A stretch of DNA of 18,274 bases, from positions 1 to 18,274 of the forward strand of contig DASZZX010000177.1 of assembly GCA_036260415.1 (NCBI GenBank). The letters run 5' to 3'. This DNA comes from DASZZX01 sp036260415. GTDB lineage: Bacteria > Actinomycetota > Nitriliruptoria > Nitriliruptorales > JAHWKO01. Positions 16,219-18,274 of the stretch are shown here, piece after piece (positions within the stretch are counted from its first letter, which is position 1; every line of letters begins with the position of its first letter). Below the pieces are notes generated by a model. That model saw only the letters and a list, made by a program, of their open reading frames with translations, was not told the DNA's origin and searched no databases. Position numbers and translations under genes: made by a program.

Positions 16219-16577
16219 GTGCGCCCAGAAGCGCACAGGAGGTCGATGATGACCTGAGGACCTGTCGCATGTTCGTTGTCGCCTGCCGGTGCAAGTCCGG
16301 TCCGGGTAGCTGCCAGGAGGCAGTAGTAGCAGGCTGGCGGCTCGGTCTGGTAACGGGGCGGGTCGAAACCCAGCGTCGAAGCCCCGTTGGGGGGAGCGAC
16401 CGTGCGGTCCGCAGCATCAAGCGAAGCCGGCCGGGCCGTTGGTGTGACCGCCGTGAGGCGGGGGAGAGGGAGAGCCGAGCCCCGTCCCTCAGGGTCAAGG
16501 CCATGGAAGGCTGGAGAGCCTGGAGAGCAACCCCGAGGAACTCCCCGGCGTAGAGGGCGTGGGACGTGCGGAAGGTC
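16219..16577 (+). ncRNA. Group II intron, 5' part (domain I), truncated
   Basis: Begins with GTGCG, the group II intron 5' consensus, which at once forms the hairpin GTGCGC-CCAGAA-GCGCAC (16219-16236). Then follow GGTC-GATGAT-GACC, CCGG-TGCAAGT-CCGG, CTGCC-AGGA-GGCAG, and a two-tier stem ACGGGGC (16353-16359) with GCCCCGT (16381-16387) enclosing GGGT-CGAA-ACCC. The late part AACTCCCCGGCGTAGAGGGC and GTGGGACGTGCGGAAGGTC matches my memory of the domain I end in actinobacterial and cyanobacterial introns. No reverse transcriptase/maturase and no domain V hairpin follow, so the element is a 5' fragment of a usually 2-2.5 kb retroelement; the right boundary is approximate. It cannot splice or move alone. 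It lies 227 bases after ppsA on the same strand. Confidence 0.75.
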
Positions 16578-16582
16578 GCGAA

Positions 16583-16880
16583 GATGGTTGGGTGCTCGGC
16601 GACGGTGGGTGGTACGCCCTTGCCACCTCGGAGTCCTGGGGCCTCGAGCTGCCACGCGTCCCGCTGGTACGTGTCCGAGCATGACGGGCAGACCGAGGCG
16701 CGCCGGTTGTCGCAGGCGACGAGGAGCACGCCGTCCTACCGGCCGCTGTCCGACCAGTCCGTTCCCGTCGACTGGGTATGCCTGACCGGCGACGACGTGA
16801 CGCCCGTGTGGAACCTGCAGCATCCCGGAACACGCAACACCTGGATCCGACTCGAAGACGCCGTCGGGCAGTGGGAGTGA
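16583..16880 (+). pseudogene. Unrecognised broken ORF between intron and ISL3 fragment
   Basis: Two frames join into one plausible protein. From 16583 the text is DGWVLGDGGWYALATSES, WGLELPRVPLVRVRA, then a TGA at 16682-16684. In the next frame the sense continues as LSDQSVPVDWVCLTGDDVTP and VWNLQHPGTRNTWIRLEDAV, ending GQWE at the TGA 16878-16880. The Trp-rich, mixed composition is unlike random frames here. I do not recognise the family. Because it begins where the intron similarity ends, it may be DNA that replaced the missing intron part. A coding assignment on the opposite strand cannot be fully excluded. Confidence 0.35.
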
Positions 16881-16919
16881 CGATCCGGCCGAACTGGCCT
16901 GGACACTCCCACAACGGCG

Positions 16920-17273
16920 AGGCGACGGTGCGGCCGTGACGGCCCACCTCTCGCACGGCCACCGTGCCGCCCGGTCGGTGATCCCGCGATGACCGATCAC
17001 GATGCGGTCATCGACCTGGGTCCACGACCGCGCCGAACACCACGGTGACGGGCAGCGCCAGCGCACCTGCCGCCACATCAGCACCGCTGGCCGGCCGAAG
17101 CACGGCAAGTCCACTAGCTGCCGTCGACGGGTCTGTTTGACCACCGCCGTGGAGCAGCACGACGGGCACGACAGCCGTGGAGTGGTGGAGCGGACGTGGA
17201 CCCCGACCTGCCCACCCCCGTCCGCGACCCCGATGACCTCGACGTCGGCGAGTCCCACCAGCAGCTGGCACAT
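16920..17273 (-). pseudogene. ISL3-family transposase, N-terminal fragment
   Basis: From the ATG 17271-17273 the frame gives MCQLLVGLADVEVIGVADGG, then TPRLSCPSCCSTAVVKQTR, RRQLVDLPCFGRPAVLMWRQ and VRWRCPSPWC. This is the ISL3 N-terminal zinc-ribbon domain: CPSC and the later CPSPWC supply the Cys pairs, and 'VDLPxFGRPVxLxWRxRRWRCP' is its hallmark. A shift near 16950 is needed to continue into AVREVGRHGRTVA, the start of the HTH region. After about 16920 similarity stops, so the DDE catalytic domain is gone (complete proteins are about 400-450 aa). No terminal inverted repeat could be identified. It faces the intron fragment and probably marks a breakpoint. Confidence 0.7.
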
Positions 17274-17421
17274 GCGCCTAGCATCAATCTCCGCAGGGGC
17301 TGCTGGAGCGGTAGGCGTCGAACACCTCCAACCTCGCGGAGCCGCTGCGCTTTGCCCGGCAACCTCGACCGCGCTCACCGACCCGCCAGCCCCCTCAACT
17401 TCCGAAGCGCCGCATTGACCG

Positions 17422-17449
17422 TTGGTAGAGGATCGCCGCGGGCTAGGGT
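17422..17449 (+). promoter_or_regulatory. Possible promoter of the methyltransferase gene
   Basis: TTGGTA (17422-17427) and TAGGGT (17444-17449) are separated by 16 bases, a sigma-70/HrdB-like arrangement, and the methyltransferase ATG lies 30 bases further on. Only pattern-based; the -35 is imperfect. Confidence 0.3.
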
Positions 17450-17479
17450 TGTCGACGGGGATCTGGTAGGGAGAGGTGC

Positions 17480-18274
17480 ATGGAAGCGGCAAGATCGTTC
17501 AAGGGCGACCACGGGCTGGAGCTCACCTCGGTTGACTGGCTCGTGGACCACCACCGCACAAAGGAGCTGGAACGGCGGCAGATGGTCGAGGACCTCGAGC
17601 TCAAGCCCGGTCAGGTGGTCCTGGACCTGGGCTGTGGACCGGGATTGTGGACGCAGCTGCTTGCAGAGCAAGTCGAGCCGAATGGCAAGGTCATTGGCGC
17701 CGATTTGTCGCCAAGCCTGATCCGCTACGCGGTGAATGTCGCGTGTACTGATGCCCCGGAGGTGACCGAGTTCGTCCTAGCGGACTTCTATCGGCTTCCG
17801 TTCGCGGACGACACGTTCGATGCGGTCTTCTTTGGCAACTGCCTGGCCTATGTCCCTGACCCGCTTGCCCTGCTCGACGAGCACAACCGGGTCACGCGGC
17901 CCGGTGGGCGGATCATCGCCAAGGACTACGACGGGGCGGTCATCATCTTCCATCCGCTGGACGTCCAGCTGTCGCTCACCGTGCTGCGAGCGGCGGCGCG
18001 AGCGCTGGTCGAGAAGCCGCTCAATCCCCCGTTCGACAACTTCGTGGGCCGAAAGCTTCACGGCATCTTCGTGCGTGCAGGGTTCGAAGACGTCTCCACC
18101 CGCACCTATGCGATCCAGCGGGTGGCGCCCCTCCAGCCGGAAGCCAAGCGGTATATATCAGGCAATGCAGGGTGGTACGGGCGCACCGCAGCGCCGTACC
18201 TGTCGAGCGAGGAATTGCAACGGTGGCTAATGGCATTCGAGCCAGAGTCCGAGACCTACATCCTGGACCGCGAC
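17480..18274 (+). CDS. Class I SAM-dependent methyltransferase, 3' partial
   Basis: Cytoplasmic methyltransferase of the Methyltransf_11/25 type; substrate unknown. The ATG at 17480 follows AGGGAGAGG at 3 bases, and 265 codons stay open to the window edge, so the end is missing. Motif I is VVLDLGCGPG (46-55), the acidic residue after strand 2 is Asp75 in VIGADLSP, motif II is near VLADFYRLPF with TFDAVFFGNCLAYVPDPLAL, and motif III is RPGGRIIAKDYDG. The C-terminal half (GRKLHGIFVRAGFEDVST, then AGWYGRTAAPYLSSEELQRW) forms the usual cap. The gene uses more A/T-ending codons (AAT, ATT, TAT, TTG, ATA) than ppsA, like the ABC operon at the other edge, which hints at a different origin from the DNA in between. 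No neighbour reveals its pathway. Confidence 0.9.
   Translation, partial: MEAARSFKGDHGLELTSVDWLVDHHRTKELERRQMVEDLELKPGQVVLDLGCGPGLWTQLLAEQVEPNGKVIGADLSPSLIRYAVNVACTDAPEVTEFVLADFYRLPFADDTFDAVFFGNCLAYVPDPLALLDEHNRVTRPGGRIIAKDYDGAVIIFHPLDVQLSLTVLRAAARALVEKPLNPPFDNFVGRKLHGIFVRAGFEDVSTRTYAIQRVAPLQPEAKRYISGNAGWYGRTAAPYLSSEELQRWLMAFEPESETYILDRD

Noticed and set aside
16988..17012. Perfect 8-base inverted repeat GATGACCG / CGGTCATC
   Set aside because: It lies inside the ISL3 coding remnant, has no T-run and no position that suggests regulation; probably chance.
16074..17492. One 472-codon minus-strand gene
   Set aside because: Only the part near 16960-17273 resembles ISL3; the rest is antisense to the intron fragment and to other coding traces.

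Overview
The window is about 18.3 kb of GC-rich DNA. High G+C, GC-rich third codon positions, GTG/TTG-tolerant starts, lipoprotein and 'GQPAR'-type secreted proteins, and a group II intron of the kind I associate with actinomycetes all point to an actinobacterium. The acidic, Asp/Glu-rich PEP synthase would fit a salt-tolerant or deep-branching lineage, but that is inference. The strand-mixed, broken layout looks like an accessory region rather than a conserved core block.

Layout. (1) 1-2504, plus: the end of a peptide/nickel-type ABC transporter operon, a fused DppC-like permease plus DppD-like ATPase followed with ATGA overlap by a DppF-like ATPase. (2) 2562-3980: three wrecks in a row, namely a cupin, an IS1634/IS4-like transposase (plus) and a narK-type nitrate/nitrite transporter missing its C-terminal half (minus). 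(3) 4343-7163, minus: a surface-protein group with an intact membrane-anchored six-Asp-box (BNR) propeller protein, a small secreted/anchored Ig-like protein upstream of it, and a frameshifted, truncated second BNR lipoprotein further upstream. (4) 7521-9773, minus: an SsuA/NMT1-like binding protein interrupted by an in-frame TGA at codon 13, a four-unit tandem repeat, and an intact LpqC-type esterase lipoprotein. (5) 10014-11441, minus: an intact BBE-type FAD-linked oxidase, followed to the right by plus-strand remnants of an HxlR-like regulator and a second cupin, and a minus-strand remnant of an unrecognised Cys-rich protein. (6) 13667-15991, plus: an intact PEP synthase. (7) 16219-17273: a mobile-element scrapyard holding the 5' part (domain I) of a group II intron without its reverse transcriptase, an unrecognised broken ORF, and the N-terminal part of an ISL3 transposase. 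(8) 17480 to the right edge: the start of a class I SAM methyltransferase.

How it works together. Intact genes encode peptide uptake, a cell-surface propeller protein with a partner, a secreted esterase, a flavin oxidase, gluconeogenic PEP synthesis and a methyltransferase. No single pathway unites them. The dominant signal is decay: about ten elements are broken, often by several single-base shifts within a few hundred bases, next to large undamaged genes. Either this is a real gene graveyard around mobile elements, or local sequence errors contribute; read-level checking would separate these. I see no CRISPR array, tRNA, rRNA or recognisable defence system, and no clear case for a wholly new system. 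The most worthwhile leads are the BNR/Ig-like surface pair, the intron fragment, the interrupted binding protein and the permease-ATPase fusion.
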